Positions 43,001 to 51,917 of a DNA stretch of 64,000 bases are shown here, piece after piece. Within the stretch, counting starts at the first letter, position 1. Each line of letters opens with the position of its first letter. The notes beneath the pieces are model-generated. The model had not been told where the DNA came from. It made no database searches and saw nothing but the letters and a program-made list of their open reading frames with translations. A program made the position numbers and the translations under genes. The stretch comes from Rhizohabitans arisaemae (GTDB taxonomy: Bacteria; Actinomycetota; Actinomycetes; Streptosporangiales; Streptosporangiaceae), in the NCBI RefSeq assembly GCF_025996515.1, contig NZ_BLRH01000055.1, positions 186,001-250,000 of the forward strand, read 5' to 3'.

Positions 43001-44703
43001 CGGTGCACCGGCCAGAGCACGGTCGCCGCGCATCCGCCCCGTCCGCAGGAGAGCCCGGCGGCGGAGTGGAGTCCGCCGCAGGCCGCGCAGAGGTACATCC
43101 GGTCACCGCGGACCTCCGCGGCGTTCTCGGCGTCCTCGTCGTCCTCGTCCGCGACCACCGGGGAGTCGCCGAGCAGCAGCCACACCCGGTGCTCCTCGTG
43201 CCGGAGCCGCTGGGCGAAGACGAGTCCGTCCCCTTCATGCCGGACCGCCCCGATGAGGTGTACGGCGCCGCAGCGCTTGCAGGCGCCGAACTCCAGCATC
43301 CGGCCCCGGCAGGACGGGCAGGACTCGTGCCGGCCCAGCGAGACGTGGGGACCGGCGCCGGTCAGGCAGGTGAACGCGCCCTCGGTGGCCCGGGCGAACA
43401 GGTGGTACCGCGCGGAGAGTACGGGCGAGCCCGCGGCGTCCCGGGTCCTGCCGCCCACCGCGACCAGGGCGGCGAGCGCGGTCTCCGGCCGGTCCCCGGG
43501 GTCGAAGAGCAGCCGGGCGAGCTCGCCGAACATGACCGGCCCGCCGGACAGGCGGGTACGGAGCTCGGCCAGACCCCGCTCCCGGGCGAGCGCGTCCGCG
43601 GGTCGGGTGGCCGGGCATCCGTGTTCCCGGGCGAGCCGCAGGATCTCGGCACCCGGATCGGGGGCCTCGGCGAGGTCGCGGTAGGCCTGACCGGACAGGG
43701 GACCCCAGAACGGGCCGGCCGGGTCCGACGGCGGGGTCGCGGTGACCAGGTCCTGCCGGGAGGGATCGCCCGGCACCCACTCGAACGGCACATCGAACAG
43801 CTTGCCGGCGAAGGAGACGACCGCCGCCGGGTCGTCGCCGACGGTCGCACTGGTGGCGAGGGACTGCGGCGGACGCCCCGGGGAGACCCGGTCGTACAGG
43901 CGGCGTAGCAGCATCGCCACCTCGGCCGCCTTGGCCCCGTCGTACACGTGCGCCTCGTCCAGGACGACGAACCGCCAGGTCCGCCCCTCGAACAGGTCGA
44001 GGTCGGCGGGTCGGAGCAGGAGGTACTCCAGCATGGCGTAGTTGGTCAGCAGCAGATGCGGCGGCCGGGCCCGCATCTCCTCCCGGCTGAGCAGCTCGTT
44101 CGGCAGCCGCCGTTCACCGGGGTCGAGGGACTCGAAGTCGTCGGTGCCCCGCTCGGGGGTGTCCCCGGTGTACCGGCCGAAGGTGATCTGCGGAGCCGCG
44201 GCGAGCATCTTCCGCAGCCGTTTCATCTGATCGTTGGCGAGCGCGTTCATCGGATAGAGCAGCAGCGCCCGTACCCCCGGTCCGAGCTCTCCGCGGGCGT
44301 GCTCGGCGACGAGCGAGGCGAGGACGGGGTAGAGGAAGCTCTCGGTCTTCCCCGAGCCGGTGCCGGTGGCCACCACCAGGTTCCGCCCGGTCACGGCCTT
44401 GCGTAGCGCCTGCTCCTGGTGCCGGTGGAGTGGCCGGTCCAGCGGAAGGTCGTCGCTCGCCAGCGTCGCGAAGGCCGGGTCGAGCACCCCTTCGGCGATC
44501 AACGTCCGCAGGGTGGCCCCGGCGGCGTACCGGGGGGTGGCCTCCAGCAGCGGCCCCTTGGTGAGCGCCGGGTTACGGGTGATCTCGGCGGAGAGCGCCT
44601 CGGCGATCCGCGGATCCCGGACCGGCAGCAGCGAACGCAGGTAGCGCCGGTAGCCCTCCACGATCAGGTGGCCGGTCTCCAGCGGATCCAGTGTGTGACC
44701 CAC
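40075..44703 (-). CDS. large DEAD/DEAH-box helicase with zinc motifs and DUF1998-like C-terminus (DruE-like)
   Basis: A 1542-residue superfamily 2 helicase. Walker A is ATGTGSGKTES (about 112-122), DEAH is at about 249-252 in FVVLDEAHVYDG, and later motifs include CSTTFELGVDVGELQSV and QRAGRAGRRTDSAALV. Many CxxC pairs form zinc ribbons (CPSCRGRM, CKRCGAVH, CAACGGLH, CALCRRVV, CEHCRCYW). The C-terminus carries CDCGEETSCYGCLRGFRNQ, the four-cysteine signature of DUF1998/MrfA-type helicases. Length and order match DruE of Druantia defence systems better than the shorter MrfA. I start it at GTG 44703, eight bases after AGGAG, so it follows the upstream unknown gene by four bases. Confidence 0.82.
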   Translation of the reverse strand: MGHTLDPLETGHLIVEGYRRYLRSLLPVRDPRIAEALSAEITRNPALTKGPLLEATPRYAAGATLRTLIAEGVLDPAFATLASDDLPLDRPLHRHQEQALRKAVTGRNLVVATGTGSGKTESFLYPVLASLVAEHARGELGPGVRALLLYPMNALANDQMKRLRKMLAAAPQITFGRYTGDTPERGTDDFESLDPGERRLPNELLSREEMRARPPHLLLTNYAMLEYLLLRPADLDLFEGRTWRFVVLDEAHVYDGAKAAEVAMLLRRLYDRVSPGRPPQSLATSATVGDDPAAVVSFAGKLFDVPFEWVPGDPSRQDLVTATPPSDPAGPFWGPLSGQAYRDLAEAPDPGAEILRLAREHGCPATRPADALARERGLAELRTRLSGGPVMFGELARLLFDPGDRPETALAALVAVGGRTRDAAGSPVLSARYHLFARATEGAFTCLTGAGPHVSLGRHESCPSCRGRMLEFGACKRCGAVHLIGAVRHEGDGLVFAQRLRHEEHRVWLLLGDSPVVADEDDEDAENAAEVRGDRMYLCAACGGLHSAAGLSCGRGGCAATVLWPVHRLNTRQDSPAGCGSCGARGAGMVRRFESGNDAAVSVLTTALYQALPEAAADETADQPGQGRKLLCFSDSRQSAAFFAPYLESSYAGIQRRRLILEGLVAATRDDESATVADVVYHTAKAADRAHVFHRRMSRQERERTTGLWVMQELVALDDRQSLEGLGLLRVELDRERRWAVPPALRSLGLTDEECWALLSELLRTLRQQSVLDMPDGVDPGDEAFDPRRGPRFVREDGAEPSRRVFSWLPTRGVNRRLDYVRRVLVAVGSPDDPESVLRGCWKLIVGWRDGWLAVRQEKGLGTVRQIDHTWVRLARADRPAHRCALCRRVVAVAVRGVCPTLRCTGTLERFEPPPVERDDNHYRVLYRTMRPVPLVAREHTAQWTGAEAADIQRRFLGGEVNVLSCSTTFELGVDVGELQSVVLRNMPPTTANYVQRAGRAGRRTDSAALVVTYAQRRSHDLTRYQDPTSMIAGRVRAPYVPVGNERIDRRHAHSIALAAFFRHAKESGGETWRTAGEFFVGAAPPATRVRSFLTPVPEGVRRSLLRVLPERVRREIGVDTGEWVGGLAKLLEEIRLQLSADVEVFEERRRQAFEQGRNHLVLRYGNTINTLTRRNLLGYLAARNVLPKYGFPVDTVELRTAYSGEPVGAKLELTRDLTSAIYEYAPGAQVVAGGLLWRSGGVYRLPDRELVGKHYLICEHCRCYWEGEEDLDPICPSCSVVADGPPRRYYVPEFGFVAESKPTSTTMTPPKRSWNGSTHVLSHAAEKVRERVWRSPGGAVLHSRAGSRGQLIAISEGPTRAGYLICDWCGTGMPVGAKYGRSHPHLLRGTDCTGPFRQRSLAHPYETDLLSLTLDPLAMPLDAGRGHWLSLLYALLEGAAQRLELSRDDIGGTLDTRPGGRPGIVVYDTVPGGAGAAVRIAEALDRVAEAALARVSDCDCGEETSCYGCLRGFRNQTVHDELSRGAALRVLRPLLTDGPLV

Positions 44704-44707
44704 CTGC

Positions 44708-47700
44708 TCAGCTCCTCTCCGCACCGGGTCCGATCAGAAGCTCGGCCAGCACCAGGTCGATGGCGACGAGGTCGGGCGCGACCGTCGCGAGCCGGACCCA
44801 GTCCGCGCGGAAGGTCTGCTCGGCGGCCCGGCACGCGGTGTCGCCCCGGGCGGCCCGCCGGGCGACGAGCGCGAACGCGGCCGACGCCGCAGGCGCCGAG
44901 TACCATCCGCGCCGGTTCCGCGGGTGCCGGCGGCGGTCGATCTGACCGGTCAGCTCCTTGCGTTTGAGCAGCGTCCGTGCGGCGTCCGCAACCTGCAGGG
45001 CGACCTGGCCGAGGAGCCGCAGCGGCTCCTCGCCCCGCGCGTCGAAAAGCCTGCGGGCCGCCGACATGCGGGTGTCGGCGTCGAGCAGCGCCCGGGGCAC
45101 CACGTCGGCGGCGCGCCAGATGCCCTCGATCTGCTGCGGGGACAGATGCGCCATCCGCTCCACCTCGGGCCCGAACCGGCCGACCGCCGCCAACGGGTCC
45201 ACGCCGTCGCCGAGGATCCGGGTCAGCGCCTCGCCGCACTGCCGTTCCGCCGCGGCCAGGCAGTCGGGGTCGGTGAGATCCCCGGCGAGGACGGCGGCGG
45301 CCGGCGCGACGGGCCACATCCGCCGGGCGGGCGCCGACCCCGCGGAGCCGGGTACGGCCGAGGCGGCCAGACCGGAGGCGATGAGCGCGACGATCAGGCG
45401 TCCCGGCTCCAGGCCGAGGTCGACCAGGGTGGCGAGCGCCTTGGCCGGTTCGGCCAGCAGGGGCCGGGAGCAGCTCCGCCGGAAGTGCGGCACCTCCGGG
45501 AGCGGTCTGATCGACGGGGCGAGGTCGATCAGCGTCCAGATGCGCCGGAGGTCCTCGATCCCGGCGGGGAACGGGCCGCTCCCGGCGACGAAACGGGAGA
45601 GCTCCGTCTCCTCCGGGTCGTCGCCGGTGAAATGGCCCTCGCCGCCCGCGACGAAGTGGTGATCGGGCCGACGCGGCCACTCGGCCGGCACCCACGGATC
45701 GTCCACCTGGAGGTGGACCAGGAGCGGCCCGGCTTGGCGCAGCTCAGGGGGCAGCGGGATCCCGCCGTCCGGGTCGACCGGCACCACCAGGGGGTCCCGC
45801 CACGGCGCGGCCGCCGGGTAGACGCCGGCGCTGAGCCCGTCGACGGCGACGTGGCCGGCGAGCCGGAGCAGCCCGCCCGCGTGCTCCACCCCCCGGGCGA
45901 GCTGCCTCGGCCGGACACAGACGAGCCGGATGACCACACCGTCCAGATCGAGCAGCAGGTCGGCGCGTTGATGCTCGTGCACCGTGTCGGCGATCCGGGT
46001 CAGGTCGTAGCGCGCGGTGCCCCCCTGGGCCGCGCCGTTCGGCGGGACGTCCTGAACGGACTGCCCGCCCACGACCACCCGAAGCGGCGGGACGAACCGG
46101 GCCCCGGGGATCCGGACGAACAGGCACCCCGGCTCCTCGGCGAAGACGTCGGTGACGATCCGGAGCGGACCGGCCCGCCATTTCAGCGTGCTGTCGGCCC
46201 GCTCGTGCATCACCTGGAGGTGCGCCGGGGTGACGACCAGCGGCTCGGTCGCCGTCCCCGTCCGGTACTCGACGACACCGGACAGCGCGTCGGCGGCGAA
46301 CCCGACGGTGCTCGGGATGACCGCGGCGCCGTCGGCGGAGCCGATCTCCGCCCGTCCCGCCACAAGCCCGGCGACCCCGAACATCCGTACCCGCGGGAAG
46401 AAGCGGGTGGTCAGCCCCTCCGCGACGAACACCGTGAGCCGGGTCCCGCGCCCGAGCGGCCCGCGCACCGTGATCTCGTACGCGCCGAGGAGCGGCCGTG
46501 GCACCGCGTCCCACAGGTCGTCGACCGTGGTCGGTTCGCCGACCGTCCGGCTGCGGGAGACCAGCGGCGTGTCCTCGCCGCTCATCCGGACGTCGATCAG
46601 CCAGGTGGTGTCGGCCCCCGCCTGGCCCGGGAGCCACACCTTCGGCGGCGCGGCGTGCACCGGGGTGCCGTACGGCGTCGCGGCCCCCGCCACCGGGTCG
46701 CCCGTGAGGATGCGCGGGCGGGTGTGCCCCCGGACCTGGCGGCGGCTCGCCGGAATCCCGGCCAGCCCGAGCGAACGGACGTGCTCCAGCGAGACCTGCC
46801 GGAGCCGCCAGCCGTTCCAGCCCAGCGGGAGCTGCCCTTCCACGACGACGCCGAGGTCGCCGTCGGCGACCAGCTCGTGCTCGGCCGGGTACACCGCCCA
46901 GACCACGTCGGGCGCCGGCGGCAGGGCCGGGGAGAGCCGCCGGCCGTCCTCGGCGAAGAGCAGGAGCGGCGCCGCCGGGTCGATCACCTGGAGCTCGGCC
47001 TGGTGGAACCAGCCGGCCAGTTCCACCACGACGGTCCGTACCGGGCGCAGCAGGCTGAACGTCGTGGACGGCGCCCCTTCGGCCACCCCCGCCCACTGCG
47101 CCTGGCTGCGGATCGTGGTGGTGACGCCGTCGGCGGTGACGTTCCAGCGGGCGAGCCCGTCCGGGGTGTCGCTGATCGCGGGCAGCACGACCTCGACCCC
47201 GCGCCCGAAAGGGTCGAGCGCGATCCGGGGATGCTCGCGCCGGATCCCGCCGCCGCGCCGTACCCGATGCCGGTCCAGCTTGAGGCGCCCCTGCCCCGTC
47301 AGCTCCTGGGCTCGGGCGAGGACCCGGGCGGGCAGGCCGACGCCGTCGAGGTCCGGAACGCGGTCGCGGAGCCGGTCGACCAGGTCGAAGCTCCGTTCGA
47401 CGAAGTCGTGGGCGTACTCGGTCCCGTGCTGGAGGAACCGCCGGGCGGGTACGTCCAGGACGCCGATCCTGGTCTCCTTGCCCGGTTCGGTGGCCCAGTC
47501 GAGGAAGCCCTCCGCGTCCAGCCCCGGGTCGGCCCCGGCCCGCTGGACGAGCAGCCGAAAATAATCTTCCAGGCAGAACGTCGGAATCCCGGTATGCATG
47601 AGGATCGGCCCCACATAAGGCATCGGCATATCCGGAAATGTCGGCATTCCGAGGGCGTCGAGCGCGGTGGCGAAACCCTTGCCCCAGATCGGCTGCTCGT

Positions 47701-48124
47701 CCACCCCGCCCGGATGCCCGATCGCCGTCCAGAGCGACCGCCAAAACTGGCCCTGGCGGTAGTCCCGGGCGGCCACCGCCGTCATCGCGACCGCCACACA
47801 CGCGGGCCACCGGGTGAAGAACGTGCCCGGCGTCCGCCCGCTCGCCACCCATTTGGCGTAGACCCGGCCGAGCACCGAGGCGACCTGCACACTCCTGTGG
47901 TCCGGGATGTCGACCTCGGCGACCAGCGAAGAGCCGCGCAACGACCGCGACCACGCTTTGTCCCGCAGGTTCAGCAGCTCCGTCGCGCCGACCTTCCGCA
48001 CCTCACCCATCGGCACCCACCCAAGCGACGACGCCTCCCCCCGAAGTCCGCGGCCCCCCTCGCCCGCGACGAACTCGCCGATCCGGCTTGCCCGCGTGAC
48101 GGCACCCCCGCCGGCACGCTCCAA
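44708..48124 (-). CDS. 1138-residue protein of unknown function, possible DruH-like partner of the helicase
   Basis: A very large protein with no clear catalytic motif. The N-terminal 250 residues hold the segments DKAWSRSLRGSSLVAEV, VYAKWVASGRTPGTFF, DYRQGQFWRSLWTAIG and YVGPILMHTGIPTF. The middle is beta-rich, and the C-terminal 200 residues are helical, ending LLIGPGAERS. There are no membrane helices. It directly precedes the helicase gene in one operon. Size, order and partner match the two-gene Druantia type III pair (druH-druE), but I recognise DruH only by context and general look. The start is uncertain: GTG 48100 or ATG 48012 are alternatives to the TTG at 48124. Confidence 0.65.
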   Translation of the reverse strand: MERAGGGAVTRASRIGEFVAGEGGRGLRGEASSLGWVPMGEVRKVGATELLNLRDKAWSRSLRGSSLVAEVDIPDHRSVQVASVLGRVYAKWVASGRTPGTFFTRWPACVAVAMTAVAARDYRQGQFWRSLWTAIGHPGGVDEQPIWGKGFATALDALGMPTFPDMPMPYVGPILMHTGIPTFCLEDYFRLLVQRAGADPGLDAEGFLDWATEPGKETRIGVLDVPARRFLQHGTEYAHDFVERSFDLVDRLRDRVPDLDGVGLPARVLARAQELTGQGRLKLDRHRVRRGGGIRREHPRIALDPFGRGVEVVLPAISDTPDGLARWNVTADGVTTTIRSQAQWAGVAEGAPSTTFSLLRPVRTVVVELAGWFHQAELQVIDPAAPLLLFAEDGRRLSPALPPAPDVVWAVYPAEHELVADGDLGVVVEGQLPLGWNGWRLRQVSLEHVRSLGLAGIPASRRQVRGHTRPRILTGDPVAGAATPYGTPVHAAPPKVWLPGQAGADTTWLIDVRMSGEDTPLVSRSRTVGEPTTVDDLWDAVPRPLLGAYEITVRGPLGRGTRLTVFVAEGLTTRFFPRVRMFGVAGLVAGRAEIGSADGAAVIPSTVGFAADALSGVVEYRTGTATEPLVVTPAHLQVMHERADSTLKWRAGPLRIVTDVFAEEPGCLFVRIPGARFVPPLRVVVGGQSVQDVPPNGAAQGGTARYDLTRIADTVHEHQRADLLLDLDGVVIRLVCVRPRQLARGVEHAGGLLRLAGHVAVDGLSAGVYPAAAPWRDPLVVPVDPDGGIPLPPELRQAGPLLVHLQVDDPWVPAEWPRRPDHHFVAGGEGHFTGDDPEETELSRFVAGSGPFPAGIEDLRRIWTLIDLAPSIRPLPEVPHFRRSCSRPLLAEPAKALATLVDLGLEPGRLIVALIASGLAASAVPGSAGSAPARRMWPVAPAAAVLAGDLTDPDCLAAAERQCGEALTRILGDGVDPLAAVGRFGPEVERMAHLSPQQIEGIWRAADVVPRALLDADTRMSAARRLFDARGEEPLRLLGQVALQVADAARTLLKRKELTGQIDRRRHPRNRRGWYSAPAASAAFALVARRAARGDTACRAAEQTFRADWVRLATVAPDLVAIDLVLAELLIGPGAERS

Positions 48125-48805
48125 CCACCGCCGACCGCGCGGTACCGCTCACGACCTCCGGAGCGGGCGCGCGCGGGTCACCCCTCCCCGTGGCCGCGGC
48201 CCTCCGTCGGCCGCCCCTCACCCCCGACCTCGCCGAGCCGCCGTCCGCCACCGGCGCCCCTCCTCACGCTCCAGAGACCGTGGTCTTCACCTCTGATGAC
48301 GCCTGACCCCCCGAATCAGTGGTCCTCTCCCATGAACCGCTCGAATTCCGCTATCGCCCGCTTTCCACAACAATCCGGACTCCGTCCTGGGGCTTCACCG
48401 CCTGAACGCCGCGCATCGAACCCCGCAAGACAGCGCGAACAGCCTCTTTTCAGCGTAATCGATCGATCGATTTATGCCGATACCCTCTTTTGCACCGAGG
48501 CTTTGCATCGAAGGGCGGCATCCGCCCGTACTCCCGCTCCTCGTTCCGATGCCGCACCCGCCCGCCAAAGCGTGAGCGGGCAACGGCCCGGGCGACCTCT
48601 TCGAAGCCTCTCCGGCCTGGCGGGGTGACGGCAGCGGGCTGTCGCCGTAACGCGGCACCCGCGGTCACGGGGCCTTCGGGAACGCGCGTCGAAGGGGAAA
48701 CGGATGAATTGATGTTCTCGCCGACACCGAAGCGGTCGGCGACCGGCTCGCCAGCCGGAGTCGGCTACCCCGCACGACCACGGGCCCTTCGGGAACGCGC
48801 CGGGC
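48125..48805. other. 681-base gene-free region upstream of the helicase operon
   Basis: No convincing gene is present. The stretch around 48340-48500 is lower in GC than its surroundings. The sequence CCTTCGGGAACGCGC occurs at 48673-48687 and again at 48786-48800. The promoter of the helicase operon should lie in the left part. Confidence 0.4.
48457..48472. promoter_or_regulatory. 16-bp perfect palindrome AATCGATCGATCGATT
   Basis: A perfect 16-base palindrome built from ATCG units stands in the lower-GC part of the gap upstream of the defence-like operon, about 330 bases before its first gene. It could be a regulator site. It is too short to call a function. Confidence 0.35.
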
Positions 48806-49240
48806 TCAGCCCTCGCCGCGTAGGACCAATGTGGCGTAGCCGTACAGCCCGAGCCGGGCCATCAGGGAGGCGACACCCTCCCGGACGAACGGGTAGACAT
48901 CCAGCCAGGCCACGGTGTCGGAGAAGGCCGTCACCGCGACCCGGTCGGTGAGGTCGAGCCGGTCCCGCAGGCTCGCGTCCCGGGGGGCGTAGGTGGCGAC
49001 GAGGGAGAGGGAGACATCGGCGACCGGCCGGGATCGCTCCCCGACGAGACGGCCCGCCACGTCGAAGGTGAAGGCCAGCGAGTGCTCCGCGGACGCCGTA
49101 CCCGACGCCAGGGACAGGTGCAGCCGCTTGCCGTCACCCGGCGCGAGACGTTCGGCGGAGCACGCCACCACGGCCACGTCCCGCAGTTCCATCAGCCCGG
49201 CGACGACCTCGGCCGGAGAGTCCGCCCTCCCGATCGTCAC
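48806..49240 (-). CDS. SecB-like chaperone-fold protein (tentative)
   Basis: A 144-residue protein starting at GTG 49240. The middle has alternating strands (LAFTFDVAGRLVGERS, VSLSLVATYAPRD). The C-terminus reads FSDTVAWLDVYPFVREGVAS followed by LMARLGLYGYA, which resembles the YPxxRE-x4-L-x2-RLG ending of actinobacterial SecB-like proteins. Those may act as chaperones of toxin-antitoxin systems, but no toxin-antitoxin genes flank it here. An alternative is a small unknown family. The upstream frame to 49309 has an odd composition and is not used. Confidence 0.5.
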   Translation of the reverse strand: MTIGRADSPAEVVAGLMELRDVAVVACSAERLAPGDGKRLHLSLASGTASAEHSLAFTFDVAGRLVGERSRPVADVSLSLVATYAPRDASLRDRLDLTDRVAVTAFSDTVAWLDVYPFVREGVASLMARLGLYGYATLVLRGEG

Positions 49241-49578
49241 GTGATCACATCCCGTCCACCGAGGGGTGCGCGGCGAGGCACCGTACGGCCACCACCATAC
49301 CCACGCCATAACTCTGTGTAACTATTGAAAACATAGGGTAATCAGAGCGTCACGCCTGCGACCGGTAACCCAAGGCGGTGCACGGAACCCTGCAGGCCGA
49401 GACCGGCTGGGCGGCGGAACCGAGACGACGCCGGCCACCGGGGCGGTGGGTGTTGCCCCGCAATCGCGCACCGCGCCGAACACCGCTCATGACCACATCG
49501 CACACCTCGATCAACCCCATTCTGGGATGATTCGTCAGATCTGCCGCCTTATGGTGAGGCACGGAAGGATGGTCGACG
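49241..49578. other. intergenic region between divergent genes
   Basis: This stretch lies between the SecB-like gene and the HEAT-repeat gene, which are divergent. An AT-rich patch at 49305-49350 (around TAACTATTGAAAACATAGGG) could hold a promoter. No gene or clear operator is seen. Confidence 0.35.
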
Positions 49579-51636
49579 GTGTTCGCAGGGCTCAACACAA
49601 TCGATTGGGCGTCCAAGGAGCACGCGCGCGGGAGCGCGGCCGACGTCCCCGACATCCTGCGCGGCCTGCTGTCGGAGGACACCGTGACCCGGGAGCGGGC
49701 CCTCGACGACTACCTCGACGCGCTGCACCGCGACGGCGAAGTCCTGATGTGCACCGTCGCGACCGTGCCGTTCCTGCTGGAGGCGGCCGTGTCTTCATCC
49801 GTCCCCGACCGCGGCGAACTCCTCGCCCTGCTCGCGAGCGTCGCCGCCGACACCCCGGAGGACAAGCCGCATCGCGAAGCGGCGCGGGCCGTCCTGACAG
49901 GCGGACTGGCCGACCTGCTCCCGCTGCTGGACGACGACGACCCCGCCGTCCGCCGACACGTGCCGGAAACCCTGCTGGCCTGCCGGGACCGGTGGGACGC
50001 CGTGCTTCCCGCGTTGCGGGACCGGGTCGCCCGCGAGCCCGACCCCGAGGCCCGGGCCGCGATGACACAGGCCGTCGGCCGGGCCGCCCGATCCCTGACC
50101 GACGGTGCGGAGGCGGCTCGGACGATCGCCTGGCTGACCGCGCAAGCCGGCAACGATCAGGATCCGGCCGTGCAGCTCCGCGCCGTCGGCGCGCTCGCGG
50201 CGATCGATTCGGACGAGGCCGTCAAAATCGCCGTCCGGACGGTGCGCCACCTGTTCACCACGACCATGACGCCACCGCTGGCCGCGGTCGAGAGCGGGCG
50301 GCAGCCGACCACGCTCACCGGCGTCCTCCGCCACCTCGCCGAACGAGCCGAGGCCGGCACCCGCCTCCCCTGGCTCGGTCCCATCACCCATGACGTGCAC
50401 ACCGCGCTCGGGCCCCGGATCGCGGAGCGCCAGGCGCTCCTCGCCGACCTGCTGCGAACCCCGAACTGGGAGGTACGGCAGGCCGCCTGCTACGCGGCCG
50501 GCGAACTGGTCCGAGGGTGGCGCAGCCCCGACTACGCCGAACTGGCCTGCGAGGTCGCCGCCCTGCTCACCGACGACGAGCCGCGGCTGAGCCGAGCCGC
50601 CGCGAAGATACTCGCCGACTTCGGCGAGGAGGCCGCCCCCGCGGCCGACATGATCGCCGATGCGCTGTACTCCGCCAGGCCCGGCACCGACGGCACGGAC
50701 CTGTCCGGCTGGTTCACCGTGTACGGAAACGGCGACTTCTCCCCCAGCCCGCTGCTGTCCGCCCTCGCCGCCGCCGGTGACCAGCGCGCGGTCCCGGGCG
50801 TCCGCCGCGCGCTGGAACTCGACCGGCTGCCGGTCAACGTCGCCGGGCTGCTCGACGGGATCGGGACGAACGCCCTGGAGCTGCTGCCGCTGCTGCAGCG
50901 CCGGATGTTCGACCTGCACAACGGCGCCGACGACCGCGAAGTGTGGAAGGCCGGCCTGCTGGCGACCGCGATCGGCCGCCTCGGCGCCCAGGCGAGCGCC
51001 GCCGTACCGGACATCACCCAGCTCCTCGCCACCGAGGTCACGGTCCGCCCCGCCCTCAACGCGCTCGGCGAGATCGGGCGGCAGGCGGCCGCCGCCGCCC
51101 CCGCCGTGGAACGCCTGCTGACCAAGCGGGACCCCGCGCTCCGGCTCGACGCCGCCGCGACCCTGTGGCACATCACCGGCGACCCCGCACCGGCGGTCGA
51201 CGTCCTCCCGGCGGCGCTCCAGGACGACAACAGCCGCATCTGCGTCCTCGCCGCGCAGCTCGCGACCACCGTGGGCCCGGCCGCCGCGGAGATCCTTCCG
51301 TACATCAAGCAGGCCCTGCTGGCCGCCGAACCGCTCTCCTGGGCGAGCGTCCAGGCCGCCGTCGCCCTCTGGCGGGTGAGCGGGGAACCGGAACCCACGG
51401 TCACCATGCTGATCGAAATGGCGAGCCGCAACATCCAATACCTGCGGCCGGCCGCCGCCTGCTTCGCCGAGATCGGCCCGGGCGCCCGCTCCGCGCAGGC
51501 CATCCTCACCGGCGAACTCCGCCAAGCCCGGCGCTTCAACAACAGCGGCGGCGGCGTCTACCTCAGCAACGCCGTCAGCGAAGACCTCGACTTCCTCCGC
51601 ACCTGCACCCGCGCCCTCAACCGCGTCACCGCCTAG
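49579..51636 (+). CDS. HEAT-repeat (PBS-lyase-like) protein
   Basis: A 685-residue all-helical repeat protein. Repeats such as LLPLLDDDDPAVRRHVPETL, LLRTPNWEVRQAACYAAGEL and LLTDDEPRLSRAAAKILADF recur through the sequence, giving an alpha-solenoid that usually binds proteins. No catalytic domain, signal peptide or membrane helix is visible. It starts at GTG 49579 after a GGAAGGA site and has no partner in the same operon. A damaged copy of part of it lies just downstream. Function is unknown; proteins of this sort often accompany phage- or competition-related genes, but that is not shown here. Confidence 0.75.
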   Translation: MFAGLNTIDWASKEHARGSAADVPDILRGLLSEDTVTRERALDDYLDALHRDGEVLMCTVATVPFLLEAAVSSSVPDRGELLALLASVAADTPEDKPHREAARAVLTGGLADLLPLLDDDDPAVRRHVPETLLACRDRWDAVLPALRDRVAREPDPEARAAMTQAVGRAARSLTDGAEAARTIAWLTAQAGNDQDPAVQLRAVGALAAIDSDEAVKIAVRTVRHLFTTTMTPPLAAVESGRQPTTLTGVLRHLAERAEAGTRLPWLGPITHDVHTALGPRIAERQALLADLLRTPNWEVRQAACYAAGELVRGWRSPDYAELACEVAALLTDDEPRLSRAAAKILADFGEEAAPAADMIADALYSARPGTDGTDLSGWFTVYGNGDFSPSPLLSALAAAGDQRAVPGVRRALELDRLPVNVAGLLDGIGTNALELLPLLQRRMFDLHNGADDREVWKAGLLATAIGRLGAQASAAVPDITQLLATEVTVRPALNALGEIGRQAAAAAPAVERLLTKRDPALRLDAAATLWHITGDPAPAVDVLPAALQDDNSRICVLAAQLATTVGPAAAEILPYIKQALLAAEPLSWASVQAAVALWRVSGEPEPTVTMLIEMASRNIQYLRPAAACFAEIGPGARSAQAILTGELRQARRFNNSGGGVYLSNAVSEDLDFLRTCTRALNRVTA

Positions 51637-51796
51637 CCGACGTGCGAAACCAGACCTACCGCACGGCTCTAGAGCGCTCAGGCGACGAGTAGCGAGCAAG
51701 ATCACAGGAATTCCCTTCTTCCGGAAAACGCCGAGCCTACGGTTCCTCAGCGCGGAACCCTTTGAGGATTGACCGGCACCCGGCACCCGGCACCCG

Positions 51797-51915
51797 GCGG
51801 CCCTGCGGGATGACAACAGCCGTATCTGCGTCCTCGCCACCACCGTGGCCCCTCCGCCGCAAAGATCCTCCCGTACATCAAACAGGCCCTGCTCGCCGCC
51901 GAACCGCTGATTCCG
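51797..51915 (+). pseudogene. decayed partial duplicate of the HEAT-repeat gene
   Basis: This segment matches 51207-51340 of the HEAT-repeat gene at most positions, for example CAACAGCCG.ATCTGCGTCC and the matching CCCGTACATCAA.CAGGCC. It has lost about 12 bases in the middle and two more nearby, breaking the frame. It is preceded by three copies of a seven-base unit CCGGCAC (from about 51773). It is likely the end of a former tandem copy or a recombination scar. Confidence 0.75.
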
Positions 51916-51917
51916 GG

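Noticed and set aside
44924-48628. 1234-codon plus-strand frame opposite the 1138-residue protein
   Set aside because: It is antisense to the large minus-strand gene, extremely rich in Arg, Pro, Gly, Asp and Glu without any domain, and has no ribosome site. High GC at third positions of the real gene keeps the opposite frame open.
48490-48951. 153-codon plus-strand ORF in the gene-free gap
   Set aside because: Composition is dominated by Arg, Pro and Ala, it overlaps the SecB-like gene antisense, and it has no ribosome site.
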